Of a stretch of 64,000 bases of DNA, positions 18,395 to 27,419 are shown piece after piece (the stretch's first letter is position 1; each line of letters opens with the position of its first letter). The notes under the pieces were generated by a model that saw only the letters and a program-made list of their open reading frames with translations, ran no database searches and was not told the DNA's origin. Source of the DNA: CADEDH01 sp047974625 (GTDB lineage: Bacteria; Actinomycetota; Acidimicrobiia; Acidimicrobiales; SZUA-35); NCBI GenBank assembly GCA_047974625.1, contig JBKECK010000019.1, positions 62,001 through 126,000 on the forward strand, in the 5' to 3' direction. The position numbers were made by a program, and so were the translations under genes.

Positions 18395-18817
18395 GTGACC
18401 GATTTCGAGCCAGTGACCGACCTTCCGGACCGGATCGACGCCGACGACACCCCAGTCGATTCCACCGCCCGCCTGCGGGACCTGCAGGTTCGCCGCCGGC
18501 GACGCTGGATCCTGCGGATCCTGGTGGCGGCGGTGGCCGGTGCCCTGCTCCTGGCCGGGTACCCATGGACCCGGGTCATGGTGGCGGTCCTGCTCGGCTA
18601 CGGCATCCTCACCGTCGGCTTCGCCGTGATCGGCTCGTTCGCCCGGCCCATCCCCAAACCGCCCCCGCCGGGCGAGCTGCGACGGGTCCGGCTCAACTAC
18701 CGGTGCCCGACCTGTGGCACGGAGATGCGAATGACACTGGCCGCCGATCAGATTCCACAGGCACCGCGCCACTGCGCCGACGAGATGGAGCTGACCACAC
18801 CGGTCGAGGACCGGTGA
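18395..18817 (+). CDS. Membrane protein with C-terminal zinc-ribbon-like motif
   Basis: A 140-residue protein of unknown function. After an acidic N-terminus and a basic stretch (VRRRRRW) come two close membrane helices (about residues 35-82). A cytosolic tail follows with CPTC, then a later HC pair, suggesting a zinc ribbon. An in-frame GTG at 18368 overlaps the thiolase-like stop (GTGA) and would add nine residues; 18395 has a weak AGG site. Either way it is probably translated with the thiolase-like gene. Confidence 0.65.
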   Translation: MTDFEPVTDLPDRIDADDTPVDSTARLRDLQVRRRRRWILRILVAAVAGALLLAGYPWTRVMVAVLLGYGILTVGFAVIGSFARPIPKPPPPGELRRVRLNYRCPTCGTEMRMTLAADQIPQAPRHCADEMELTTPVEDR

Positions 18818-19052
18818 GCACGGTCACCATCCGGTCCCAGGGCGGCCGACGCGACCCCATGGTGTCGCGCCCTTTGTCCACAGGACCGGGCGAAATTGCT
18901 GGGGAGCGGTGGCGCGAAAGATCCACAGCCCTGTGGACAAATCGCGATCGGCTGACCCCTGTTCGCCCAGGTCGATCCGTTAGGGATCATGCCCCTGCAT
19001 GTCGACACCCTGGTGGGGACGGCTGTGCCCAGCTGTGGACAACCTGGGGACG

Positions 19053-19100
19053 ACACGAGGACACGACAACACGAGGACACGAGGACACGACAACCCGAGG
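19053..19100. repeat. 8-bp tandem repeat array
   Basis: Six consecutive 8-bp units alternating between ACACGAGG and ACACGACA, the last being ACCCGAGG. The array lies 10 bases after the third DnaA box. Confidence 0.85.
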
Positions 19101-19112
19101 ACGACCCTCGGG
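19094..19112. terminator. Hairpin downstream of crgA
   Basis: Perfect 7-bp stem CCCGAGG / CCTCGGG with a 5-base loop, 28 bases beyond the crgA stop. No U-tract follows on either strand, which is usual for terminator-like hairpins in high-GC actinobacteria. It may serve both convergent genes. Confidence 0.5.
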
Positions 19113-19139
19113 GGTGCCGTCCTCAGGCGGGACCGCCGA

Positions 19140-19409
19140 TCAGCGGTACTGGGTGGCGGTGACGATCCCGGCCAGGATGAGACCCAGCCCACCGAGGAGA
19201 TACAGCGACGACGGCGCGCCCCAGATCTCAAAGGTGTAGTTGAACAGGATCAGCAGCAGACCGAGCCCGATGAACAGGAACATCAGGATCGGGACGATCC
19301 GGGACGAACCGCTGTCGATCTTCACCGGCTGACGGCTCACCGATCGAGTGGGCGTGGACTCCGTACCCTTCGGCGTCACTCGTGACTTTGACTGATCTCG
19401 CCGGACCAC
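19140..19409 (-). CDS. crgA: Cell division protein CrgA
   Basis: A small actinobacterial divisome protein that helps localise FtsZ and septal peptidoglycan enzymes in the membrane. About 89 residues: a short basic N-terminus containing SKSRV (compare the PKSR/PKSK start of known CrgA proteins), two membrane helices (IVPILMFLFIGLGLLLILFN and LYLLGGLGLILAGIV) and the end ATQYR, like the TQWK/MRWH ends of the family. The GTG at 19409 is chosen from that alignment; a GTG at 19379 would give 79 residues. The crgA - trpG - pknB gene order is the one seen in mycobacteria. Confidence 0.85.
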   Translation of the reverse strand: MVRRDQSKSRVTPKGTESTPTRSVSRQPVKIDSGSSRIVPILMFLFIGLGLLLILFNYTFEIWGAPSSLYLLGGLGLILAGIVTATQYR

Positions 19410-19527
19410 CGCACCACCATACTGGGGCGCGCCCCCGTTGTTGAGGACTCGGGTCACCACCCGAGCCTCGGGAGCACGGCCGTTACTCGGGAACACGGCC
19501 GCCGCCGAGCCAGTATCGTTCTCCGGT

Positions 19528-20127
19528 GTGCGCGTACTGGTGATCGACAACTACGACTCGTTCGTCTACAACCTGGTCCAGTACCTGGGCGAGCAGGGGG
19601 CCGAGCCGGTGGTGGTCCGCAACGACGCCGCCACCATCGACGAGCTGGAGGCCTTGGGGCCCGACGGGGTGGTCATCTCACCGGGGCCCGGGGTGCCGGA
19701 CGACGCCGGCCTGTCGAACGAGGTCATCGGCCGTTTCGGTGGGCGGCGCCCCGTGTTCGGCGTGTGCCTCGGCCTGCAGTGCATCGGCCAGTTCTACGGG
19801 GCCGAGGTGGTCCGCGCCCCCGAGCTGATGCACGGCAAAACCTCGGTGATCGACCACGACGGCGCCGGGGTGTTCCGTGACCTGCCGTCCCCCCTGGAGG
19901 CCACCCGCTACCACTCGCTGGTGGTGGAACGGGGGTCGGTGCCCGACGAGCTGGAGGTCACGTCGACCACCCGTAACGGTCTGGTGATGGGGTTGAGGCA
20001 CCGCGAGCTGGACGTGGAGGGGGTCCAGTTCCACCCGGAGTCCATCCTGAGCGCAGCCGGCCGTCAGCTCGTGGGCAATTTCCTCCGCCGGGCGGAGGCT
20101 ACATCTGGGACCGGCCCCGGTCGATGA
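19528..20127 (+). CDS. trpG: Glutamine amidotransferase, anthranilate/aminodeoxychorismate synthase component II
   Basis: A 199-residue class I glutamine amidotransferase that supplies ammonia to a chorismate-using synthase for tryptophan or folate. The start VRVLVIDNYDSFVYNLVQYL is canonical. The oxyanion loop is SPGPGVP, the nucleophile Cys is in FGVCLGLQCIGQ and the His-Glu pair in GVQFHPESI. No TrpE/PabB partner is in the window, so tryptophan versus p-aminobenzoate cannot be decided. Its 3' end overlaps the convergent crotonase gene by 29 bases. Confidence 0.95.
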   Translation: MRVLVIDNYDSFVYNLVQYLGEQGAEPVVVRNDAATIDELEALGPDGVVISPGPGVPDDAGLSNEVIGRFGGRRPVFGVCLGLQCIGQFYGAEVVRAPELMHGKTSVIDHDGAGVFRDLPSPLEATRYHSLVVERGSVPDELEVTSTTRNGLVMGLRHRELDVEGVQFHPESILSAAGRQLVGNFLRRAEATSGTGPGR

Positions 20128-20902
20128 TGCCCTGCCGGCGATTCTCCACCTCGGAGGCGTCGAAACCGACCTGACGGCCGAACTCGGCCGCTCCGGCCGA
20201 CTCCGCCGCCCATTCGGCGGCCAGGCTCGTATCGTCCTGCTGACGGTAGGTGGCCAGCATCCGTGTGACTCCGGGACGGTCGTTGGCGGCGATGTCGGCG
20301 GCCAGGGCCCGGCAGCGGGGCAGGAGGTCCTCGTGGGGCACCACTTCGTTGACGAGCCCCCACACGAGGGCCTGGTCGGCGGACACGAAGTTCCCGGTCA
20401 GCGAGATCTGCCGGGCGCGACGACGGCCGACGGCCGCGGCCAGGAGGGGGGTGAGACCCCAGCCCGGCATTACCCCGACCCGGGAGTGGGTGTCGGCGAA
20501 CCGGGCCCGTTCGGAAGCGATGAGGAAGTCGCAATTGAGGGCCAGCTCGAACCCGCCGGTGATGGCCGGCCCGTTGACCGCCCCGATCAGGGGTGTGGCC
20601 AGGGGTGGGAACGGGGACCGGCTGCCGGTGGACCCACCCCGGCTCGGTTCCAGGTCGCTGCCGGAACGGCCGAGCTCGCGCAGATCGAGCCCGGCGCAGA
20701 ACGCCGGATCGGTGCCGGTCAGGATGATCGCCGCCACGGCCGGATCGGCGTCGAGGCCGGTGAGCGCCTCCCACCAGCCCCGGCGCATGGCGCCGTTGAT
20801 GGCGTTGCGGACATCGGGACGGTGGAGGGTGACGGGGGCGATGCCGTCGTCGACCGAGACGATGACCGCGTCGTCACCACCCCGGGGGTCGGGTGTGGGC
20901 AT
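20099..20902 (-). CDS. Enoyl-CoA hydratase/isomerase family protein
   Basis: A 267-residue crotonase-fold protein. The oxyanion-hole motifs are TDPAFCAGLDLRELG (near residue 64) and AVNGPAITGGFELALNCD (near residue 107), followed by THSRVGVMPGWGLT, where the first catalytic position is Gly/Trp-rich and lacks a clear glutamate. It starts 7 bases after the pknB stop, on the same strand, so it is the last gene of the cell-wall kinase operon. This is an unusual place for a fatty-acid-type enzyme. The exact acyl-CoA reaction is not deducible. Confidence 0.87.
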   Translation of the reverse strand: MPTPDPRGGDDAVIVSVDDGIAPVTLHRPDVRNAINGAMRRGWWEALTGLDADPAVAAIILTGTDPAFCAGLDLRELGRSGSDLEPSRGGSTGSRSPFPPLATPLIGAVNGPAITGGFELALNCDFLIASERARFADTHSRVGVMPGWGLTPLLAAAVGRRRARQISLTGNFVSADQALVWGLVNEVVPHEDLLPRCRALAADIAANDRPGVTRMLATYRQQDDTSLAAEWAAESAGAAEFGRQVGFDASEVENRRQGIIDRGRSQM

Positions 20903-20909
20903 CTGGGAC

Positions 20910-22925
20910 TCAGCCTCCTGCGGCGGTCGTGGATGTGTTCGATGGCGGGGTATCTGTGGTGTCGGGGGCCTGTTCCTCCCCGATCCGGATCACGACCTCG
21001 CCGCCGAGTGGGCTCTCCGAACCCCCCTCAGGTGACTGGGACAGGACGTTGCCGGCCTGGCCGGACCCGGCGGCCACCCCGACGGTCTCCACCTTCGGGG
21101 TGAACCCGGCGTCCCGCAACTGGATCTCGGCCGCGGCCTGGGCCAGGCCGACCACCGAGGGGACGGTGCCGGTACCCGAACCGCTGGAGGCCACCAGCTC
21201 GATCGCGCTGTTCAGATTGGCCACCGAACCGGCCGGGGGGTTGGTGGAGATGACCAAGCCTTCGGCCACCTCGGAGCTGGACTCCCGGGTGATCGTGACG
21301 TTCTTGAAACCGAGCTGGTCGAGCCGGGTGCTGGCCTCGGTGACCTCGACCCCGGCCAGGGGTGGGATGGTGGCCTGCTCCGGTCCGTTCGACACGACCA
21401 GGGTGATCTCGGACCCCTGGTTGACCTTGTCGTTGGCGTTCAGCGACTGGGAGATGACCCGGTCGAGCTCGACGGTGTCGCTGTACTCCCGGTCGATCTT
21501 GATGCTCAGGCCCGGACCGATCAGGGCCCGCGCCTCCTCCAGGGTGAGGTTGACCACCGAGGGGACGGTGACCATCTCGGCGGCCTGGGACACGAAGATG
21601 GTCACGCTGCCGCCCTGCTCCAGTTCCGCGTCGCCCTTCGGGTTCTGGTCGTAGACGACGTTCGGCTCGAGGTCGCTCTCACCGAACTCGGGGGTGACCA
21701 CGAACCCCCGATCGACCAGCAGGTCGGTGGCGGCCCCCTGGGTCAACCCCACCACCGATGGCACCACCTCGGTGGCCGTGGCGTCGGTCTCGTTGCCGCC
21801 CCAGGCACTCGATATCCACACGATCAGCCCGATCAACAACAACAGCAGGCCGGCCAGCATGGCCACGACAACCCCGGTCCGGCTGGGGGGCTCGTAGTAC
21901 TCCTCCACCGGCTCCACATGGTGCACGGCCGCCGACGCCGGGACGGCCCGGGTGGTGTCGATCACAGCCCGGGAACCGGTGTCGGTGAAGGGGGCGGCGT
22001 CGTATTCGGTGCGGGGCATCGCCGCGGTGGCGGCCACCCCGGCGGCGGCCGCGGCGGCCGCCGCGCCCGGCCCGGCCGTGATCGGCTGGCCCTCCCGGAA
22101 CCGCCGCAGATCCGTACGGAGATCCTCGGCGGCCGCGTACCGCTGATCGGGCTGTTTGGCCAGCAGCCGATCGATGATCGTGTCCAGGGCGGGCGGCACC
22201 GACGGGTTGATCGAGCTGGCCAGCGGGGCCGGCTCCTGCACCTGCTTGTAGGCGATGGCCACGGGGCTCGAGGCGGTGAACGGTGGCTGACCCGTAACCA
22301 TCTCGAACAGGACGACCCCCAGCGAGTAGAGGTCACTCCGGGGGTCGACGGCGAGGCCCTGGGCCTGCTCGGGCGAGAAGTAGCTGGCCGTTCCCATCAC
22401 GGAACCGGTCTGGGTGAGCTCGTCGTCGCCCCCGCCGAAGGCACGGGCGATACCGAAATCGGCCACCTTTACCTGGCCGCCGGGGGTGATCATGATGTTG
22501 CCGGGCTTGACGTCGCGGTGGACGGTGCCGTTGCGGTGGGCGAAGCCGAGGGCGGCGGCCACGTCGGTGGCGATCTCGGCCGCCCGGTCCGGGTGGAGGT
22601 GACCCTCGGCGGCCAGCACGTCGGCCAGGCTCCGGCCCTCCACGTACTCCATGACGATGAAGTAGGTGTCCTCGTGGGAGCCCCAGTCGTACACGGCGAC
22701 GATGCTGGGGTGGTTGAGGTTGGCGGCGGCCTGGGCCTCCCGCCGGAAGCGGGCCACGAAGGTGGGTTCGGCGGCGTACTGAGGGAAGAGCACCTTGACC
22801 GCCACCGGGCGGTCCAGGAGCTGGTCACGGGCCAGGAATACGTCAGCCATACCACCACGGGCGATCCGGCGATGGAGCTCGTAGCGTCCGCTGAGCACCG
22901 GGCGAGCAGTCGAGGCGTCAGTCAC
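20910..22925 (-). CDS. pknB: PASTA-domain serine/threonine protein kinase
   Basis: A 671-residue transmembrane kinase that senses cell-wall muropeptides and phosphorylates growth and division proteins. The kinase domain (residues 13-275) has a Gly-rich loop (RRIARGGMADVFLA), VAVKVL lysine, HRDVKPGN catalytic loop, DFGIA and GTASYFSPEQ. A linker with an alanine run leads to one membrane helix (about 348-370). Outside are four PASTA repeats (about 381-447, 449-515, 516-582, 586-652), each starting with a VPSVVG/IPPLAG-like motif. It starts with GTG. Only one such kinase is present here, whereas mycobacteria have pknA and pknB side by side. Confidence 0.97.
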   Translation of the reverse strand: MTDASTARPVLSGRYELHRRIARGGMADVFLARDQLLDRPVAVKVLFPQYAAEPTFVARFRREAQAAANLNHPSIVAVYDWGSHEDTYFIVMEYVEGRSLADVLAAEGHLHPDRAAEIATDVAAALGFAHRNGTVHRDVKPGNIMITPGGQVKVADFGIARAFGGGDDELTQTGSVMGTASYFSPEQAQGLAVDPRSDLYSLGVVLFEMVTGQPPFTASSPVAIAYKQVQEPAPLASSINPSVPPALDTIIDRLLAKQPDQRYAAAEDLRTDLRRFREGQPITAGPGAAAAAAAAGVAATAAMPRTEYDAAPFTDTGSRAVIDTTRAVPASAAVHHVEPVEEYYEPPSRTGVVVAMLAGLLLLLIGLIVWISSAWGGNETDATATEVVPSVVGLTQGAATDLLVDRGFVVTPEFGESDLEPNVVYDQNPKGDAELEQGGSVTIFVSQAAEMVTVPSVVNLTLEEARALIGPGLSIKIDREYSDTVELDRVISQSLNANDKVNQGSEITLVVSNGPEQATIPPLAGVEVTEASTRLDQLGFKNVTITRESSSEVAEGLVISTNPPAGSVANLNSAIELVASSGSGTGTVPSVVGLAQAAAEIQLRDAGFTPKVETVGVAAGSGQAGNVLSQSPEGGSESPLGGEVVIRIGEEQAPDTTDTPPSNTSTTAAGG

Positions 22926-23027
22926 AGCGCGTCCAACTCTACTGACCAGCGGGGGTGGCGCGACGCAGGGCGGGTAGATCCGGGTACCACCGACCCGCGC
23001 CGCCGGGATCCTCCGGCCCCCGGTCGC

Positions 23028-24551
23028 TTAGTTCTCGTCCCCATCCGGATCGGCGAAATAGGCCTCGAACATCTGTTGGGCGATGGGTCCCGCCACCCTG
23101 CCGCCGGTCTGGTCGCTGCCCACCTGGGACTCGACGAGGACGGCCACGACGATCTCGGGTTCGTCCTCGGTCCGGCCGGCGAAGCCGACGATCCAGGCGT
23201 GGGAGCGGGGCGGGTCGGTGCCCAGCTGGGCCGTGCCCGTCTTGGCCCCCACCACGAGCCCGGGCACCGCAGCCGAGGCCGCCGTGCCCCCCTCGACCAC
23301 CCCGATCAGGGCCTGGCGGAGATCGGCGGCCGAGGCGGCGTCGGTGGCCTGGCGCCATGGCCCCGGTTGGACCCGGCTCATGGTCGACCCGTCCGAGCGT
23401 TGGATCTCCGCCACCGCGTGCGGGGTGGGGACGGACCCGTCGCCGGCCACGGCCGCCACCATCATGGCCATCAGCAGGGGGGTGGCGGCCACGTCGTTCT
23501 GGCCGATCGCCGTCTGGGCCAGCTTGGGTGTGTTCTCGTAGACCCCGGCCGGCACGTCGGGGGTGGGGGCCTCCACCTCGGCCCCGTAGTCGGTGGGGAA
23601 CACGCTGGCCGCTCCGCCCGGCACGTCGAAGGGGACATCCGCGTTGAACCCGAACCCCTCGGCGGCCGAAACCATCCGGGTCGGCCCCAGGTCCTCGGCG
23701 GCCATCTGGGAGAAGGCGGCGTTGCACGACCGGGCCAGGATCGCGGCCAGGTCGCCGCCACAGCTGCTCCCCCCGAAGTTCCGGATCGGCCGGGTCGTCA
23801 ACGGCGGCGTGTACTCGGTGACCGTCGGCCACACCGGCTCGGTGAGGGTGGCCACGTCGTTGTCCAGGGCGGCGGCGGCGGTGACGATCTTGAACGTCGA
23901 GCCGGGGAAGAAGATCTCGCGATAGGCAGCGGCCCGGAGGGGGTTGCCGTCGGCCTCCAGCAGCTCGCTGTAGGCGGCGTTGACGTCGTTGGAATCGTTG
24001 GAGGCCAACGGGTTCGGGTCGAACGACGGGTAGCTCCAAAGGGCGAGCACAGACCCGTCGCGGGGGTCCATGGCCACCACGGAACCCACCCGGTCGCCCA
24101 GGGCGTCGCGGGCGGTCCGCTGGAGCCGGTCGTCCAGGCTGAGCACCACGGTGCCGACGTCGTTCTGGCCGTCGATCAGGTCGGTGAGGTCGGACAGCTG
24201 CTGGGAGGGGGTCCGGCCGGTGATGGCGTCCGCGTAGCCCCGCTCGATCCCCTCGGCCCCGATCGTGAACGACACGTAGCCGACGGTGTGGGCGTAGAGC
24301 TCGCCCTCGGGGTAGCGGCGCTGGTGCTCGAAGGGGCCGGAGGTGGCCGGTTCCGAGACGGCGACCACCACCCCGTCGGCGGTGGTGATAGTGGCCCGGG
24401 GCTGGTCGAACTCGCGCTGGATGGTCCGGGTGTTGGCCGGGTTCTCCTTGATCTCGTCGGCCTGGAACACCTGGATCCGGTTGAGCTGGACGAACAGGAT
24501 GGTGAAGCAGCCCAGCAGCAGGGTGAGGACGTGGCGTAGGGGGCGGTTCAT
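23028..24551 (-). CDS. pbpA: Class B penicillin-binding protein
   Basis: A 507-residue peptidoglycan transpeptidase anchored by one N-terminal membrane helix (HVLTLLLGCFTILFVQL). The penicillin-binding motifs are all present: STFK with the active serine near residue 219, SCN near residue 273, and KTGTAQ near residue 434. It pairs with the SEDS glycosyltransferase RodA encoded just upstream (13-base gap), a standard functional pair for side-wall or septal synthesis. It matches PbpA of the mycobacterial pknB operon by order and length. Confidence 0.95.
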   Translation of the reverse strand: MNRPLRHVLTLLLGCFTILFVQLNRIQVFQADEIKENPANTRTIQREFDQPRATITTADGVVVAVSEPATSGPFEHQRRYPEGELYAHTVGYVSFTIGAEGIERGYADAITGRTPSQQLSDLTDLIDGQNDVGTVVLSLDDRLQRTARDALGDRVGSVVAMDPRDGSVLALWSYPSFDPNPLASNDSNDVNAAYSELLEADGNPLRAAAYREIFFPGSTFKIVTAAAALDNDVATLTEPVWPTVTEYTPPLTTRPIRNFGGSSCGGDLAAILARSCNAAFSQMAAEDLGPTRMVSAAEGFGFNADVPFDVPGGAASVFPTDYGAEVEAPTPDVPAGVYENTPKLAQTAIGQNDVAATPLLMAMMVAAVAGDGSVPTPHAVAEIQRSDGSTMSRVQPGPWRQATDAASAADLRQALIGVVEGGTAASAAVPGLVVGAKTGTAQLGTDPPRSHAWIVGFAGRTEDEPEIVVAVLVESQVGSDQTGGRVAGPIAQQMFEAYFADPDGDEN

Positions 24552-24564
24552 GCGCTGGTTCCGG

Positions 24565-25881
24565 TCAGGTCCCCTGTGCCGCCAGCTCGGCTCGGGCCTC
24601 GGCCTCCCGTTCGGAGCGGTGGGTGGAGTCCGAGATCCGGACCAGGAGGGCGAGGATCACGTAGTTGGCGATCAACGATGATCCCCCGTAGGAGACGAAC
24701 GGGAGCGTCACCCCGGTCAGGGGCAGGATCCGCAGGACCCCGCCGATGATGATGAAGGCCTGGAATCCGAGCAGGGCGGTGAGCCCCGAGGCCAGGAGGG
24801 TCTCGAAATCGTTCTCGGCGTTGGCGGCGACCCGGAACCCGGCGCTGACCAGGAAGATGAAGGCCAGCAGGATCCCGGTGGCCCCGAGCAGGCCCAGCTC
24901 CTCGCCGATGGCGGCGAAGATCATGTCGGTGGGGGCGTAGGGGATCTTGGTGGGTGTCCCCGAGCCGATCCCGGTCCCGGTGAGCCCGCCGTCGGCCAGG
25001 GCGAACCAGGCCTCGGCGATCTGGAACCCGGCCCCCTTGGCGTCGGCGAACGGGTCGATCCAGATCGTCACCCGCCGCTGGACGTGGCTGAAGAGCCGCC
25101 ACGCTGTCCACGACCCCACGGCGAACAGCGACAGCCCGATCAGGACGTAGGCGGCCCGGCCGGTGGCCACGTAGATGGTGACGAGGAACAGGGTAAAGAA
25201 CAGCAACGACGAACCGAGGTCACGCTGGAGCACCATGACCATCAGGGCGACGCCCAGGGCCAGGAGCAGGGGGCCGAAGTGCCGGAAGGCCGGGATGTTC
25301 AGCGGTCCGATCCGCCGGTTGGCCGTGGTCAGCAGGGCCCGCTTGTCGGTCAGGTAGCCGGCCAGGAAGGCGGCCAGCACTACCTTGGCGAACTCGCCGG
25401 GCTGGATGGTGAACCGGCCGATCCTGAGCCAGATACGGGCGCCGTTGATGTTGAGGCCCAACCCGGGGATCAGGGGCAACATCAGGAGCACCACTCCGAG
25501 CACGGCCAGGGTGTAGCGGTACGAGGCCAGCCAGCGGAGGTCCCGCCCCACCAGGAGGGTGATGGCGAAGGCCCCGATCCCGAGGAAGGTCCACGCCGAC
25601 TGGATGGCGGCCAGGTCAGGGTCGAGCCGGGCGATCATGACGTACCCGATCCCATTCAACAGGGCGGCGATGGGCAGCAGCAGGGCATCGGCGTCAGGTG
25701 CGGTGAAGCGGACCACCAGGTGGGCGCCGAGCAGGAGCAGCAGCACGATCCCGAAGAACCCGAGAACCTCGTTCTGCACCTCGGCGAACTGGCCGGCGTT
25801 GAGGAGGCCGTAGGCGACGACGGTGACGATCGTGCCGAGAACCAACAGGCTGAGCTCGGTCCGGCGCTGGCGGATGATCAC
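24565..25881 (-). CDS. rodA: RodA/FtsW-family SEDS glycosyltransferase
   Basis: Polymerises lipid II glycan chains in the membrane together with a class B penicillin-binding protein. The 438-residue protein has about ten to twelve hydrophobic helices. Family motifs include QPGEFAKVVLAAFLAGYL, RDLGSSLLFFTLFL and the C-terminal PLTGVTLPFVSYGGSSLIANY. The GTG start overlaps the pstP stop by four bases (GTGA), so translation is coupled. The product is assigned as RodA rather than FtsW from its place in the operon. Confidence 0.95.
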   Translation of the reverse strand: MIIRQRRTELSLLVLGTIVTVVAYGLLNAGQFAEVQNEVLGFFGIVLLLLLGAHLVVRFTAPDADALLLPIAALLNGIGYVMIARLDPDLAAIQSAWTFLGIGAFAITLLVGRDLRWLASYRYTLAVLGVVLLMLPLIPGLGLNINGARIWLRIGRFTIQPGEFAKVVLAAFLAGYLTDKRALLTTANRRIGPLNIPAFRHFGPLLLALGVALMVMVLQRDLGSSLLFFTLFLVTIYVATGRAAYVLIGLSLFAVGSWTAWRLFSHVQRRVTIWIDPFADAKGAGFQIAEAWFALADGGLTGTGIGSGTPTKIPYAPTDMIFAAIGEELGLLGATGILLAFIFLVSAGFRVAANAENDFETLLASGLTALLGFQAFIIIGGVLRILPLTGVTLPFVSYGGSSLIANYVILALLVRISDSTHRSEREAEARAELAAQGT

Positions 25882-27419
25882 GGCGTCGACGTCGTGGTTC
25901 CCGTCCCCACCTGACCGCCGATACCGGGGCCGGTCAGTTCCGCCCCGGTATCACCGGCCGAGGCCCCCAGGCCGCCGCCCCCGCCGCCGGGCGCGTCCGG
26001 TTGGCCGCTGGTGGACGGAGCGGTCGTGGACGGACCGGTCGTGGACGGACGGCCACCGTCGGAGGTGACCCCCTCCTGCAGCGCCTCGACGTCGTCGGGC
26101 GAGGCGCTGGGCATCAGCTCGGAGTCAATGAATCGTTCGGCCTCGCGACGGGTGTCGAACTCGTTCTCCTGTTCCAGGGCCACCCGGCCGGCGTCGGTAA
26201 GGTCGTCCACCGGGATGTCGGTGACCAGATACTCCGAGGGGTCCACCCAGAGGAACCCGCCGGAGCGGCCCTCGAAGATGGCCACGTTGCGACCCGTTGC
26301 GTCTGCGGCGACGTAGTAGCCGGACCGGCCGTAACGGGTCACCCCGATGTAGAGGGCAGTGAACAGGATCACGGCCGCGCTGAACAGGCCGACCGCGGTG
26401 CCGACGGTGCGGCGACTCCGGCGTTCAGCGGGGGGAGCGCCGGGAGGTGCCAGGACCGGCTGACGGGTGGGGGGAGGTCCCGCCTCCAGCGGGGCGGGGG
26501 CTTCCTCGAGCTGATCGGTACCGGTGCGACGCCCCGCCGCCACCGCGGTGGCGGCGGCCGCGGCGGCACCGGCCACCGAACCTGCCGGACGGGTCTCGCC
26601 CCCGGCGGGCACATCCACCCGCGGGGTCTCGGCGTTCCCACCCGGGTCGGTCTCGTCGACCTGATCCAGCAGTTCCTCGAGCGGGGAGGTGGTGACGTCG
26701 CCCCCCTCCCCGTCGGCCACGATGTCGACGACGGCGACGGTGACGTTGTCCCGGGCCGGTCCGGTCAGGGCCTGCTCTACCAGCCGGCTGGCGACGACCT
26801 CGGTGGCCGTCTCGGTGGCCAGCAGCTCGGTGATGCGGTCCTGGTCCACCTCGTTGAACAGGCCGTCGCTGCAAAGGAGGAACCGGTCACCGATCTCGGC
26901 CGGCACGAGGAAGCGGTCGACGTCGACCTCGGGGGAGATGCCGAGGGCCCGGGTGAGGATGTTCCGTTTCGGGTGGTGCAGGGCCTCCTCGGGGGTGAGA
27001 CGGTTCTGCCGGACGAGGTCCTCCACCAGGCTGTGGTCGAGGGACAGCTGACGGAGCTTGCCGTCGTGTAGCTGGTAGGCCCGACTGTCACCCACATTGG
27101 TGATGGCCACCATCTCCTCGTTGGGCCGGAGGGTCAACGCCACCAGGGTGGTGCCCATTCCCCGGTACTGGGGCTCGGAGGCCCGGGCGAAGACGGCCCG
27201 GTTGGCCTGCTCGACCAGGTCGACCAGGCCACCGGGCCCGATCGGCTCGTCGATGTCCACGAACTGGCGGATAGCGATGCTGGCCGCCATCTCACCGCCC
27301 TGGTGACCACCCATCCCGTCGGCGACCGCGGCTACGAACCCGCCGAAGTAGGCGCGGTCCTCGTTGGCCTCCCGGACGTTACCTACATGGGTGGCGACGG
27401 CACCACGTAGCTCCATCAC
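25878..27419 (-). CDS. pstP: PP2C-family Ser/Thr phosphatase
   Basis: Reverses phosphorylation by the PASTA kinase. The 513-residue protein has a cytosolic PP2C domain (residues 1-240) with metal-binding motifs REANED, ADGMGGHQGGE, LCSDGL and ARDNVTV. A Pro/Ala-rich juxtamembrane linker, one membrane helix (about 340-362) and an outer domain follow. The tail is Ser/Thr/Gly-rich and includes 15-bp-encoded repeats (STTGPSTTAPST, DNA about 26014-26051). Start GTG/ATG at 27419/27416 overlaps the fhaB stop. Confidence 0.95.
   Translation of the reverse strand: MMELRGAVATHVGNVREANEDRAYFGGFVAAVADGMGGHQGGEMAASIAIRQFVDIDEPIGPGGLVDLVEQANRAVFARASEPQYRGMGTTLVALTLRPNEEMVAITNVGDSRAYQLHDGKLRQLSLDHSLVEDLVRQNRLTPEEALHHPKRNILTRALGISPEVDVDRFLVPAEIGDRFLLCSDGLFNEVDQDRITELLATETATEVVASRLVEQALTGPARDNVTVAVVDIVADGEGGDVTTSPLEELLDQVDETDPGGNAETPRVDVPAGGETRPAGSVAGAAAAAATAVAAGRRTGTDQLEEAPAPLEAGPPPTRQPVLAPPGAPPAERRSRRTVGTAVGLFSAAVILFTALYIGVTRYGRSGYYVAADATGRNVAIFEGRSGGFLWVDPSEYLVTDIPVDDLTDAGRVALEQENEFDTRREAERFIDSELMPSASPDDVEALQEGVTSDGGRPSTTGPSTTAPSTSGQPDAPGGGGGGLGASAGDTGAELTGPGIGGQVGTGTTTSTP

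Larger units (their letters stand above)
18818..19139. other. Convergent intergenic region with DnaA boxes
   Basis: 322 bases between two convergent genes with no open frame of note. It holds three perfect copies of the actinobacterial DnaA box TTGTCCACA: 18874-18882 (plus), 18932-18940 (minus) and 19034-19042 (minus), plus a weaker match (AGATCCACA, 18919-18927) that forms an inverted pair with the second. Next come an 8-bp repeat array and a hairpin. No strongly AT-rich unwinding element is obvious and dnaA/dnaN are not in this window. Confidence 0.75.

Noticed and set aside
18818..19139. Firm call of oriC
   Set aside because: The DnaA boxes are clear, but there is no AT-rich unwinding element, no dnaA/dnaN neighbour, and no genome-wide skew to use.
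21918..24539. Very long plus-strand open frame antisense to pknB and pbpA
   Set aside because: In DNA this GC-rich, long antisense frames are expected. Its composition (Gly/Val/His/Arg-rich) has no domain, while the minus strand encodes clear kinase and PBP motifs.
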